Source: Branchiostoma floridae (lineage: Eukaryota > Chordata > Leptocardii > Amphioxiformes > Branchiostomatidae). Taken from it: a stretch of 64,000 bases of DNA. A program made the position numbers and the translations under genes. Position 1 is the stretch's first letter; every line of letters starts with the position of its first letter. Positions 22,951 through 35,144 of this stretch are shown piece by piece. The DNA is taken from positions 17,775,154 through 17,839,153 of the forward strand of contig NC_049980.1 of the NCBI RefSeq assembly GCF_000003815.2, given 5' to 3'. Below the pieces are notes generated by a model. It had not been told where the DNA came from. It did not search any database and saw only the letters and a list, made by a program, of their open reading frames with translations.

Positions 22951-25900
22951 CTACAAAAGAAACACTAGACTGATGACCACAGAGGCAATGGCGGTCGCTA
23001 ACATTGCAGCTCTGTCCAGTACGAGGGCCGCCATCTTCCATTCGCTTTCTTCCTCATCATCATTCTCCTTTCCCTGCAGATAGTCAGAGATATTCTCCAC
23101 TTTTGATGAGATCGTTTTAAGTGTTGATCGATGCTTTTGGTCGTCTATGGTAATCTGATGTCGGCTGCCAAGAACAATGTCATTCATACCTGTGTCGTCA
23201 TCTGACCAGTCGTTGTTGCCGTCCTGTGGTGTTTTGGGGGTTGACCGCTTTTTAGCGTGAATGTCATTGGCAATGTTGCACATACAGAAGAAAGATGCCA
23301 TGTAGTGGAGTACGAGCCTGCGGAGCCAGCGGGGAAGCGGTCGGGATGGGTGGCTGGGATGGGACAACCGGAGGACCAGGATGGTGATGAGCAGCGAGAT
23401 GGTGACCAGGACAATGGTGGCGGTAAAGAACTTACCTGTATTAAGTAGGCACACAGAAGGGAAAGAATTAACAAAACGTTATACCTCAACTTTGCCAGAA
23501 GGGTGGGCTGAAATGAGGATTCTGTTATTGTCAGGTTCTTACCGAGCATAGGTGTGGACGTGGAAGTTGCGGGGAGCTGTGTAGTCAGGAGTTGCTGAAA
23601 CACCACCAGCGACAGGAGGACCGTGATGGTAAAACCCAGCCTCTCTGAAAAACAAATGCAGTTCATTACCTGTACATTTAATAGTTACAAAGATTTCATA
23701 TTCGTTTTGCAAACGTTATACGGGTAACATTTGAGTGTGTAATCATTTCAGATCGGTTCACACGTTACTGAGTATCAATAGCAATCTTTGTGGTTCCCGA
23801 CGGCATTAGTCAGTAGCAATTCAAGCAGAACAAATGTCAGACTGCAGTGCCTTACCACCGCTGTCAGGTGGGATGTAGAAGGCCGCCAGATTAAGCATCA
23901 ACAGGTCCAAACACGGAACCACCATGTTCACGATGTAGAACAGGCGGCGTCGCTTCAGATGGATGTGCAGCTCGATACTGGGCCACGGGCCTGGGCAGCA
24001 GGCATAGAACGTCACCTGGACACAGTGACATGAGAGGTGCAGTAATATATCATGTTCGTCATATCGTATGTAGTAATTGTAGTATTGGCATTGTCTGTTA
24101 CAATGCTGCTCTGGGGCTTAAACAGTTGTGATCTTTTCGTGTAGAGCGTATCATAAGTAAGCCTATTATAACTATAAAAGATTCTTGAAATTAAATCCAC
24201 ATCGCATTGTCATGTATCTGAACTATCATCTCTTCGAGGAGGGTGATAGGATGTGACTATGACTTGTCCACCTCGCCAATGTTATAAAGCAAAAGACACT
24301 TTTATTGTCAAGTCCAAAAAACTATACGTACCTTTCTCTCTACTTTAGTATGTGTCACTTCAAACTGGTCGTTCTGTTGGAATGCTGTCAGATCCATGGT
24401 GGCCGAGATGTTGAAGAGATCTAAGTCATTGCCGCCATAGAGCCAGGAAGAAAATTCTAAAATGCAGGTCTGCATGGGGCGAAATGAATATGAGGTTATG
24501 TGCGTTGTTCAATTCACACACTCAGATGTAAGTGTCCATCGTCGCTGTTGCACTAGATTTGAAATATTTCGATCTATGAATACCCTTAACTATAGAGAAT
24601 ACTGCTATAACACTACAGCTGTGGCGACCTATGCTGTTTAGGGTCAAATTGAAGCCTGTATACCTGTTCATCATAAGGAAACTGACTGACGTCCACTTTG
24701 CAGGAGCTGCTGAACAGGCTAGGTTGTCGCCAGGCGACACGCCCTTCACTGGACACGCTGACGTCGGTGACTGGCAGCAGGTTTCCTGATCCCTGTCCGA
24801 TACTTAGAAGAACAATAGCAGCATTTTGAAAATGATGCTCATCAGTATCGGCAAATTAACATGTCTAAGCGTGTCTTTTCTGTAACACGCTATATTGAAT
24901 GATAGCCATGGATCTAAGTACCATCTGTAAAATAGGCCATAGATAGACATCTCATAGTACTCTAGTTCGATAACTAATCAGCTGCCATGTAATGATGGGC
25001 AGGAATGTTGAAAACTTGGAAAATATTTTGGGGCCCGTTTTCACTGAATCAGATGTTTATGAAGACGATGTCCGGAAGCCATAACCTTTTCCCAGAATAG
25101 TCGTCCTTTGAAAGGAAAAAATAGCATTACTTAGTATATCCATAATATACATTTATGGATATACAATGGATATACCAAAAGCCACTTGCAAGATAAACAA
25201 TACTGCTGTGTAGTACTAACTTGTTGATGAGGAAGATATCCGGCCTCCAAACTTCTGAAGAATGGAATGTCGTCGTGGTAAGGCCGTCATATTGTGAGGT
25301 GTTCCATTGCAGTAATTCATCTGTCCAGTACTGAAGTAGAAGTTGCATACAGACACAGTATCCTCACAATCAACATAACAATAATTCTGTATCTAATTCT
25401 ACTTTAAATGTTATAGTAGCACTATAGTCTACTTGAATCAACATAGTACTTAAGATAGCTGGAAAAAATGCAAATTAGTACATGAGATGTAAAGGCTGAA
25501 GAGAACCTAGCAACAGTATACATTTACAAGTGCAATATGTGTTTTTATTCGGCTGATCTTCTACCATCCTAAGTATCAATGTGGGTCGATTATTTGTTTT
25601 TTTAGACAATACTCACTAATCGTAGCCACATCAGCGTTGTGAAGACTTCCTGTAATTCGTTCTGTGGGAATAACACATTGTTAACTTATCATTTCTGAAG
25701 TTATTGTTCAGTAACAATATATCAGACTCCTTGACATCCCTTCATATGAAACCTAAGGAAGCACACAGTGCTCGTATTTGCAACTGAATTTTAATTTCCT
25801 AAATCTTTCACAGGAACACGTACATGCACAACTGAGGTTGCCCAACTAACGCGTAGCTATGGAAAACAGCCAGCCGTAGGAGCAAATACGTTACATAATC

Positions 25901-27478
25901 AATAGGCTACTGGATCAAAATTAAATTTGTATTAACATCACATCACATAACATTCCTAACAACTGTAAAAATTCATGGTACTTAACAACGAAGTAGTGCT
26001 TATCTAAATTCATGTTTCACTTTAGGCAATTTTACAATTTTGCTATATGACAGCAACGGGTCCCCAAGAAAGTTGCAAGGGAGTTCTACAGTTGGATGGC
26101 TCTGAAGGATTTCCGTGTTTTTACACTTTCTTAGGGATTTACATAGAAAGGTTGTAGCAGCGCAGTAATCGCTGGCTCAATGTTTGCTAACCACGAAAGA
26201 GAAAAGATTAAACCGCCGGTTACTATGGAGAATGGAACCCAGGCTGGTATTGACTGTATCAAAGGTTGTAGTTCAGATGAAGTGATGAAGGATGAATTTG
26301 TTAAACGTACCAGATCCACGACTTGCCTCAGCGCCACGTCCACGTCCAGCCTGACCGTCGTGCTCTGGTCCAGGACAGGCCGGACACGGCGGTCATAATT
26401 CTCCAGAAGTTTCTTCCTCAGTGGTAAAGCCGCGTATTGGCCAGCCACTCCTAGGCAGAATCAACACAAAAATCCTTTAAAAAAAAACACAAATTTCCTT
26501 CAAAACGGCTTTAGTTACAGCCTAGTTACAGAAAATATTCCGTATCTTACGAAATTATCTAAATTGTAAGGCGTCACAGGCAATAGTTTGGGTATACCAT
26601 TTATTTTTCTTTGCTTGGAAAAACGTCTGAGAGAATTCAAGACAAAATTGAGACTGAACCTTGTCATTTGATACGAGGGCTTTAAATTACGTGATTTTCT
26701 TCACATTTTCGTATAGAAAATGGACTTTCGTTGTGCATTGATCTTTTGGAATATTTTTTTCACAAAAGTTTAATGGTATATCCTAGCACACGAACATCCT
26801 TCCCAAGACAAGATGATATCACCCCTTTCCAGTGAATAAGATCATTGATAACATTATTTTAAATGCCAGTCACTTGAAAAGCAGGTTTGGCATGTACAAC
26901 TGTACACATTGATGACTACAGCTGTGACATGGTTGAAAGGATTTAAAGAAAGACAATCTTATACATTATCACAGGTAGTTTGAACTTTGCACACTCCATA
27001 GTTGAAGCTCCGAGTTGTCTAGAGATCGCGTCAAAACTTTTCGTCTCTCATTATAGACATCAACGCATTTTAGCCAGTGAAGATTAGGCACATAGATTCT
27101 GCAGTCTGCACTCCATCTAGCCTTTGACCCTGAAGGTGATAGAAGTTTCAGCCGCTATATTTTGTCAAATAGATTTGATTTGTGCAACCAAGTAAGGTGC
27201 CCCTATCCTACACCCCATAGAATAACAGAGCACACGAACAAAGGGTGAAATGTCATGCCAACAATGACATACCAACGCTATCAGAAACCGTTCTTATAAC
27301 TCTTCTAACTTTCTTCTAACAGTTTTGATAATGTTTGATTGTGTTTCAATATGTCAACCTACGACCCTAGGTAATAAGCTATGATGTTACCTAGCCTCGA
27401 ATGTCTTCATCTTTGGCCAATCAAAAAGCTTTGAAAACAAAAGAGCAAAAAATATTACCAGTAAGAACAGGCGACGCC

Positions 27479-27519
<41 letters not shown>

Positions 27520-28249
27520 CTGCCTGTGCCAAACGGGGACCTAATCGAGCCAATTAGCAACACTAATTTTTGAATTATTACCGACCAATCCCGAAACAAA
27601 CCCTGTACCCTTGAAGCCAGTTAAAGTACTGGGTGGTACAATGTTTTGTGCCCCGCTGACCTATGTCTGGCTGATTATTCCACCCGGCCCGGTCTGTATT
27701 ATTATACAGTGTGGTCTTTACACAGGTTTTACTGAAGACGTAGTAAAACATAATGAACGCAATAAGCATCATTCGACATCTTGATTATTTCTTAAGAAAG
27801 TATTTTGTCATTTCTTAACACCTGACTTGCAATGAGACTGTTTGACTAACGTATCGTAATGTCGCCGGCAACATTATGTCTAAACTTGCTGGTCTCAACA
27901 TGGCAATGTCTCTGTGGTGTGAAGGATATAGATATCACAATAGAAAAAGATTGCCATCTGAGGCTGATTACAAGTTCTTGCAATTGCGGAATAGCCCTGA
28001 TGAATTTTAGCAATGACAGCGTTCTATCTACGCTACACACAGGAAGCATGGTTCAGGTCACGGTCGTAACACTTCCTATTTGAGTGTATACAAAGCATGT
28101 CCAACAACAAAATCATCACGTTGTTTGTATTGGTTAGCAACAGACGCTTTTCACTTGCCTTGCAAGTCTGATGTAGTTGGGTACCTACCTCGTAAACAGT
28201 AGACAGACACGAGGATTGTGCCAACAAATAATCTGGTACGAGCCTCCAT
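22951..28249 (-). CDS. Nicotinic acetylcholine receptor-like Cys-loop channel subunit (copy 1)
   Basis: Nine coding exons on the - strand: 28189-28249, 26311-26450, 25617-25661, 25221-25330, 24664-24802, 24332-24469, 23856-24015, 23543-23644, 22951-23435. All have GT-AG borders and matching phases, giving 459 residues plus stop. The start ATG heads a signal peptide (MEARTRLFVG...). The ligand-binding domain has TLMWLRLYWTDELLQWN (loop D Trp), WRPDIFLIN (loop A), the 13-residue Cys-loop C153-C167, SSWLYGG (loop B Trp174) and the vicinal pair YACC (217-218). Four membrane segments follow at about 236-258, 267-289, 300-322 and 435-458. The TM1-TM2 link PPDSGER keeps the glutamate typical of cation channels and lacks the PAR motif of anion channels. 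The TM3-TM4 loop is about 110 residues. The vicinal Cys makes it alpha-type, but the loop A Tyr is Ile. Such subunits form pentameric channels in the plasma membrane. Confidence 0.95.
27480..27518. repeat. (AAC)n microsatellite in receptor copy 1 intron 1
   Basis: Thirteen uninterrupted AAC triplets within the first intron of the receptor gene. Confidence 0.95.
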
Positions 28250-29546
28250 TCCGGCACGCCTCAGACACTGTCAATGACAAAATGTCAAAGAAGTGGCAAG
28301 GTGTGGCCTTGGGCATTCTTACGTAAGGGAGTGGTCCTTGTGTCATTATAGCTTTCGTATCAGGCTAGTCGGGAACATTTTGGGCTTAGGATGTGTGTAT
28401 TTTTCTGATGGTATATATCTGGAGTAGACTCTGCCTCTAAGAAACAAGACCAGGCAGTATCTGTCTTAAAGTCTGCTAAGGAGGCTATGGTGCTTACCGG
28501 CATGCCCAATTGTGTAAAACTAAAACCAGTGCATACCAATTCAGGCTACAACACCACGCACTGATGTAACCATGAAAGGAGCCTCGCGGCTGACTGGAAA
28601 GACCGGTTGCACCTTAATTTGAAGACTGATCTTGAAACGCCATCTTTGTCTCCCTTGCATACAACTGGGAATAAATGGGAGTGTAATGTTAACCACCTGT
28701 GAATATGAGTGTTAGCAACAAGCATTTATTATTGTGTCTGCTGTCATAGTTATATATGTATGATTTTCAACGTTTCTCTGCGGCTAGCTATTGTTGTCCT
28801 TCCCAACTTTGGCGCCTGTTGAAAAACATCCCTCCCGTTGCTTTTCCCAGACATCTTAGTATGTGGAGCATCTGTCTTTGTTATGTTATAGTACGACAGA
28901 TACAACTAATCACGTGAGGTGTACTTACCACAAAAAAGAGACAAATAACAAAACGTACTTTTATCATCAACATAATGTATATATTGAAGTTACTTGTGAT
29001 CGATGATACTTGCAAACGCCACGAGAAGCAAGAAGACTCACAACTATGTATCTAGGACCTATTTGTTATTAAAGTTACTACTACGCATTGTTATCCGTAT
29101 ATGTCGTCTCATCTGTCCTTTTGTCTAATTATTTGACCGTTGGGGCACTGACAACCAGTTTTCTCATTACTTCATAGTTTTCCATGTTTCCTGTCGCATC
29201 AAGCCAGTCCATTATGTTATATCTGAGCCCTTTTTCTACATCAATTGCATTTTTGTACTTGCCATGTTAAGTGCTATCTGTGATTTTGCTATCGCTATCA
29301 TGAATCACAGACTACATAACACTTTTGTCATTACAACGTTTGTCATACATGAAAAGAAAGTTACTTGTCAATAACCTTCGTGCTGAAGAGTTCAGGTTCC
29401 AAAGATTTTGTCATGAAGGCTATTATAGAACGTGTGCCTCCTAATCACCGGTGGATTGCATTAAGTGTACGAATAAAACATGTAAGTACAGTTACAAACA
29501 GAAATTTAATATACGTCAGGCCATGTTTTACATTTGACATGCCCAA
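28250..29546. other. Spacer between the two receptor genes
   Basis: About 1.3 kb between the start codon of copy 1 and the stop codon of copy 2. It must hold the promoter of copy 1 and the 3' end of copy 2. An ATTAAA on the - strand (29505-29510) lies about 40 nt past the copy 2 stop and could be its poly(A) signal. No other element recognised. Confidence 0.45.
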
Positions 29547-32500
29547 TCAGAGGAGCAGTCCTAGACTGACGGCCACAGAGGCAATGATCGTCAATACCAT
29601 AACAGCTCTGTCCAGAACTAACGCCGCCATTTTCCATTCGTCATGTTGCTCTTCTTCCAACTCCGCGTTGCTCATGCAAGTTGCAATGTCTCGGATATGT
29701 CCCAGAATCCTTTGCAGATAGTGATTACTTGCAGGCGATCCAGGATACAGACTTTGGTGGTCGTTGTTAGTTACGTTACCTTCGACCCTCATTTCTACCC
29801 CCGGGACTTCTGACGGTGCCTTTCTTCCTTGTTTCTGAAAATTTTGTCCCTGCTCCTTCGCGATATCAGACATACACAATAAAGCAGCGACGTATTNNNN
29901 NNNNNNNNNNNNNNNNNNNNNNNNNNNNNNNNNNNNNNNNNNNNNNNNNNNNNNNNNNNNNNNNNNNNNNNNNNNNNNNNNNNNNNNNNNNNNNNNNNNN
30001 NNNNNNNNNNNNNNNNNNNNNNNNNNNNNNNNNNNNNNNNNNNNNNNNNNNNNNNNNNNNNNNNNNNNNNNNNNNNNNNNNNNNNNNNNNNNNNNNNNNN
30101 NNNNNNNNNNNNNNCTATATGTACAGTGATGCAGGCACTATCACCACCTAGAATTGCCACCGTCACCAAACGTCAGTGAAGGTGATAGCAATGCTAATAA
30201 AATAGCTAATAGAAGAGCGATAAGTAGGCCTTCATATATACATATGTATTACGGAGCTAGGAAGTTGGATATGCTCATGTACCAAGAAGGGGAGTTGCCC
30301 TGGAGGTGGCGGGTAGCTGTTGAGTCAGGATCTGCTGAAACACGACCAATGCCAGGAGAATGGTGATGGTGAAGCCCAGTCTCTCTGAAACAGTCGGCAA
30401 AATGTATCAGTACTAACTCAACGTATGCTACGAAATGTTTGTCACTTGCTTTCAAGATGCAATACAACACCTTTTCAAAATCCTTTCAAATATTACAAGA
30501 ACAATATTATAACTGACAAATAACAGTATGTTGGCCGAAGTTTAATTGTTGATATCCACGCGTACCTCCGGTGTCCGGTGGGATGAAGAAAGCTACGATG
30601 TTGAGAATCAAGAGGTCGATGCACGGCACCACCATGTTAACAAGATAGAACAGGTGCAGCCGCTTCAAACGGAGGGTCACGACAACACTTGGGTACTGAT
30701 GTGGGCAGCACTTGTAGATTGTTACCTGCAGTACAGAAGATGGCGTTATTTCCACATGGTAGAATTTCAGTCCAGTCGAACTGCTGTGTATGACAGAGCA
30801 GAAAGACTTGTAAAGGAAGGGAGTTGTATGCAAATACTGTGACACTCATTGCTAAAAATGGGTACAAATTCTTTTTCTTCCGTCATTTCTTAAACTGTTT
30901 GTTGTCTTTTCAACATTCTTGTGTTATTTTCCCCATTTTTAGAGCCAAGGTTATCTTTCTTAGTATCTCACTAATCTTCTCTATTACACACAATACAGTA
31001 CAAAATCCCTGTAGAGTAAACTCTAAAACAACATCTGAACAAGTAAGTATATGCCGGGCCCATGCTAACTTACATTCCTTGTTGCCATAGCGCTGATGAG
31101 GGCGTACTGGTCGCTCTCCTGATAGGCAGAGACGTCAATATCGTCTGATCGTACAGTGACGTCCAACTCCTCACCATTGTAGATCCAGGAGGCAAACTCT
31201 AGTGTACAGGTCTATGAGTTGAATATGAGATGGATACAAAGTTTCAACGAAAACAGGCATAGCTAGGAAATCCTAATCATTATTGTAACATGAACTGTAA
31301 CATGACACAACTCCTGATTATATCTACCTGTTGGTCGAAAGGAAAGTAACTGACGTCAACGCCACATGAGCTTTTGAGTATGTCAGGTTGTCGCCATGAC
31401 ACAGCCCCGTCACTGGTGACACTGATGTCAGTCACGGTCTGCAGACTGCCCCGGGTGCGACTATCTACACTGTATGTAAACGGAAGAAGAGTGAAGAAGT
31501 TATTTTATGTTTGGTGCTTCGGTTACTGTTGACGAAGAAATGACTTAAGGCCAAAATTATATATCCGTGAGGTTGCTTTGAAGTGAGCGAATGGGAAAGT
31601 GAGACATTAAACGAGCGATAAATGAGTAAGTGGGTGAGTGAGTGGACGAGTGAGTCATGGTGTGCGTACGAGTGATTTAACTGGTTGATGAGTGAGTTAA
31701 TGAATGTTCTGGCGCGTTTATGATCAATTAACCATGACAACGTTATCACCACTACTTACGTATTCAGGAGAAAAATGTCTGGCCTCCAAATTTCACTAGA
31801 GGGAAATGATGTCTTTTGGAGGCCGCCATAGTCACTAACATTCCAGTTCAGAAACTCATCCTTCCAGTACTGGAAAGAAAGATCAAGGACAGTAGTATCT
31901 AAGTGTCTTTTAATGCAACTTGGGAACAAAGCAAAAAAAAATTATAATCTCTAGCAAGGAAACTATTCCGATTAGTATGCATCATATGTGACAATAAATG
32001 ACATTGTCTCGGGATTGCGTTGACTGCTAGAATACATGACAAACGATAGTTTTGATAATCTGTTGTAATGAAATAGACCTCACCAGTCGCATCCACACCA
32101 GAGTTTGAAGAATTTCATCCTGTTCGTTCTATGGGAAATGAATATGTTAACATTACCTAATGGTGATACTCTTGCATCTCAATAACGCTAGGTCTACTCG
32201 ACAGTCAAAAATGGGAGTACCTTTGACCAGACATAGTGGTATTTCGTTTATATAGTAAACATATTACTATCATTTTGATGTTGAGAGTTTTGCTACAACA
32301 TGCATATGGTTGGAGTAATCAGTTAGAATTAAACAACAATGTGTGTAACTTCGCCAGTTGAAATTAGACATTATAACAGAATTACATTATCAAGATGAAC
32401 CACTAATCTACATGTAGATAGAATACTCCAGGAAATATCGCTGCCGCTTGATATCCATCCTTCCCATCAGCAGACAACATTTATGACAATCATATTTTTC

Positions 32501-33364
32501 TCAAATGGTGGATAGGGCAACCAAGGAGGTGAATACTAGCCTGAGGTTTGTATGTCTAGGCTAGAACATGTCCTCTGCATGCATGCTTAACACCTAAAAG
32601 ATGCCCTTCCCATCTAGTACAAATAATATTTAGAGTAGATATTACCAGATCGAGTATCTGCCGGAGTCCAATGTCGAACTCCACAGTGACAAGGGAAGAG
32701 TCTTTCTTGACCGGACGGGCGCTCTTGTCGTAAAGCTCCAACAGATCCTTCCTCAGGCGAGAACTGTCACTGGTGCAGAAGACACCTTAAAGGGATAATA
32801 AGACATGCATTGGCGAAAAAGGCTGGACTGAACTGCACATCCACGTTTTTGTGTCGTTTTTATGAGGGATTGTATGCCCTTTTTACAATTCATAAAGGTC
32901 TGGGTGAAACAATTGATACAGAACTGACCAGACTTTGTGATACAAGCGTTTGTGATTTCCTCAGTATTAAATCCTTAAATCCTCAGTATTAGTGTTTGCC
33001 AACAATGACAATGTAACATCACAGATCCAAGCACTTCAGATTAACTTGAGACGTGAAGTCTTCACGTATCCCGTCTATACTCACTCTTCAGTAGGGGCTT
33101 TCCTTCAAAGAGGGTTAACGAACTAGGGCTTTAAAACCGATCCGTGGCCATCTTAGTTCACGCTCAGGAGGAGACTACAACTCTTCAAAAGTAGCGCTTA
33201 ATCTCAGACTGAACTACTAGTCAGGCGTGCGTTTAGGCTCTTGTTTTGAATAACGAGGTACTGTAACTTTTCAAGCTCATTGTACAAGTGCAGGAATACG
33301 TACCTGAAATACACCAAACTTTCAAACCAACCATGCAGTACAGAGCCCCGAAATCTAGCCTCAT
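29547..33364 (-). CDS. Nicotinic acetylcholine receptor-like Cys-loop channel subunit (copy 2)
   Basis: Exons on the - strand: 33304-33364, 32646-32785, 32084-32128, 31760-31869, 31328-31469, 31074-31211, 30566-30725, 30283-30384, and a last exon that begins inside the gap 29897-30114 and stops at 29547. Phases match throughout. The start codon heads a signal peptide (MRLDFGALYCMVG...). Motifs: TLVWMRLYWKDEFLNWN, WRPDIFLLN, Cys-loop SSCGVDVSYFPFDQQTC (13 residues between the Cys), ASWIYNG, YKCCPHQYP (vicinal Cys), PPDTGER, and TM4 WKMAALVLDRAVM. TM3 lies in the gap. Exon lengths equal those of copy 1 except one exon that is 3 nt longer and the last exon. It keeps the cation-channel glutamate and the loop C Tyr, but loop A Tyr is Leu. 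Reading is complete apart from the gap. Confidence 0.94.
29897..30114. other. Assembly gap (218 N)
   Basis: The run of N removes the acceptor and TM3-coding start of the last exon of receptor copy 2. By comparison with copy 1, about 130-140 coding bases should lie inside. Confidence 1.
31612..31702. repeat. Degenerate GAGT tandem repeat
   Basis: Repeated GAGTGA/GAGTAA words within an intron of receptor copy 2. Low-complexity sequence. Confidence 0.6.
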
Positions 33365-34767
33365 GTTTGTCCTGTAACGTAGCTCTAAGTCTAAAAGTCT
33401 GTCTGTGAAACATCCCACCCCGAATAAGTGACTGACAAAGGCGTATCCTGGTGTGAAAAATTAGAGGTCAGAAGGGCGGAAAAAGTTGTACGACGAGTCA
33501 AACAAAACGTTACTGCGACCGCCATGTGGTTGCGTCTGACGTCAACAAGACATTCCTACAATAGTATGACATTGCTTGATATCAAGGATGTTTTACCCAC
33601 TTCGACGTTCTCTTCTACAAGCTATCCACCGGGACTGAAATACGCTAGGCTTGCTTCCTAAATAGTGCTCACCCGGAGGCACCTCTCGTAAAAACCCCTC
33701 TCGTTTCCAATCCATTTAATGCTTCAGCACCAGAACCGAACTTTTGAGGACATCATTTTACGACAGAAAAATGCTACGTTTGCGTATGATGTTGATTTTC
33801 GGTCTGTTAAAACATGTTACTTGTTCCATTGAAGTCTAATGATAGATATCAATTCTTATCGGACTCTACAAAAGGGAAACAACTATGAGTCTTTGTTGTT
33901 GCAAGAAAGTGGATTTGATTTGCGTGCTAAACGGATATTGTCGATGTTCGTGTATGTAATCATGCATTCCTGACTGTCTCCACGAACAATGTGGGGCCCT
34001 CTGTGCCAGGCGTCTACCTGAGTAAACAATAACAACAATGTTTTACCCCGAGGGGTTCAAGTCTGGGGGTGGATATCCCTGTTTCAGGCAAGGACACTGA
34101 ACAGTCAGACCCGGATTCAACAATTACTCCAGGGACTGAGAATAAATAGTTGCTGAGGACAGGTGGTTTGTTCAGGACAGGGTGGGCTAACAATGTAGAA
34201 ATAGACTGTTTTAATGTGACTTGTGCACGTGACTGGAGGTGGTTGGCTGTGCCCGGTTTAACTGGCTTAATGACATGATTCATGTCTTTAAGGTGAAGTC
34301 CATCTCTTACTATCCATGTATATGGTCATGATATATGCACGCTTTCAATTACATACTATACTAACGATACTATACGGGCCACTTAAAAGGCCTGGCGTTA
34401 AGGTGGTTCGAAAGATACTCAAAGATATCAATAATGAAAAGAATTTGATTTTTTGTGTAATTTGAGACAGCTACGTACTTTGACCTTGTATTTCTACAGA
34501 CAAATAGCAACATTTGATAGGAACGCATGTTAATTATGAAAATAGAACTACAAAACTAATAATAATGATACTTATTTTTTGGAAATATTATTTTGAAATT
34601 TTGCTCAGCCATACAGAGATTAAACACAACATGTACTAGAAAGAACAATTCTGTGTATTAGTCTGATAGTTGCATAGTTGCATTGTTTATAACTATCGCC
34701 AGAAGGCGCCATAGCAAGCCTTGACTTTATACTGCTCTCACTCCATTCACTAGTAAAGCAGCTTTAT
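33365..34767. other. Upstream flank of receptor copy 2
   Basis: No coding exon, RNA gene or repeat termini recognised. It should contain the promoter of receptor copy 2, but no specific element can be pointed to. Confidence 0.5.
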
Positions 34768-34789
34768 TGCCTCCATGAAAAATGGAGGT

Positions 34790-34835
<46 letters not shown>

Positions 34836-35020
34836 GATATCGATGTCTGTTAGCATAACTTTTGAACCTCTGGATGGATTCAAATGATATTTGGTCTGCA
34901 TGGGAAGACGAAGGTCAAAGTCACTTTGGACGCCCTGGTGTGTGGTGTTCATGCTGCAGTAGAAGTTCACAACTTCCATTTCTGTATATTTTGACCTTTA
35001 GGTCCTGATAAAGCCATGTT
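34768..35020 (+). repeat. Dispersed repeat family, copy A
   Basis: Opens with the palindrome CCTCCATGAAAAATGGAGG, then a GT microsatellite (34795-34833), a GATGGATTCAAATGATATTT phrase, GACGAAGGTCAAAGT, TGCTGCAGTAGAA and TTTTGACCTTTAGG. Reverse-complementing 51660-52241 gives the same order of words. Noncoding; open frames through it are incidental. Confidence 0.7.
34795..34833. repeat. (GT)n microsatellite
   Basis: Uninterrupted GT run of about 39 bp beginning directly after the ATGGAGG palindrome of repeat copy A. Confidence 0.95.
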
Positions 35021-35144
35021 GACTTGATTAAATCGAAGTGGTGAGGAAGATTGGACAAATGACCAAACACAAATTGTATGGTATAACATGTATAACTTAC
35101 CAAAAGTTGATGCGCGCGCGGATTTCATCCGTATACTAATAATC

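Noticed and set aside
32536-32561. TAGCCT...AGGCTA short palindrome
   Set aside because: Only six paired bases each side and no target duplication; likely chance despite matching the hairpin-element ends.
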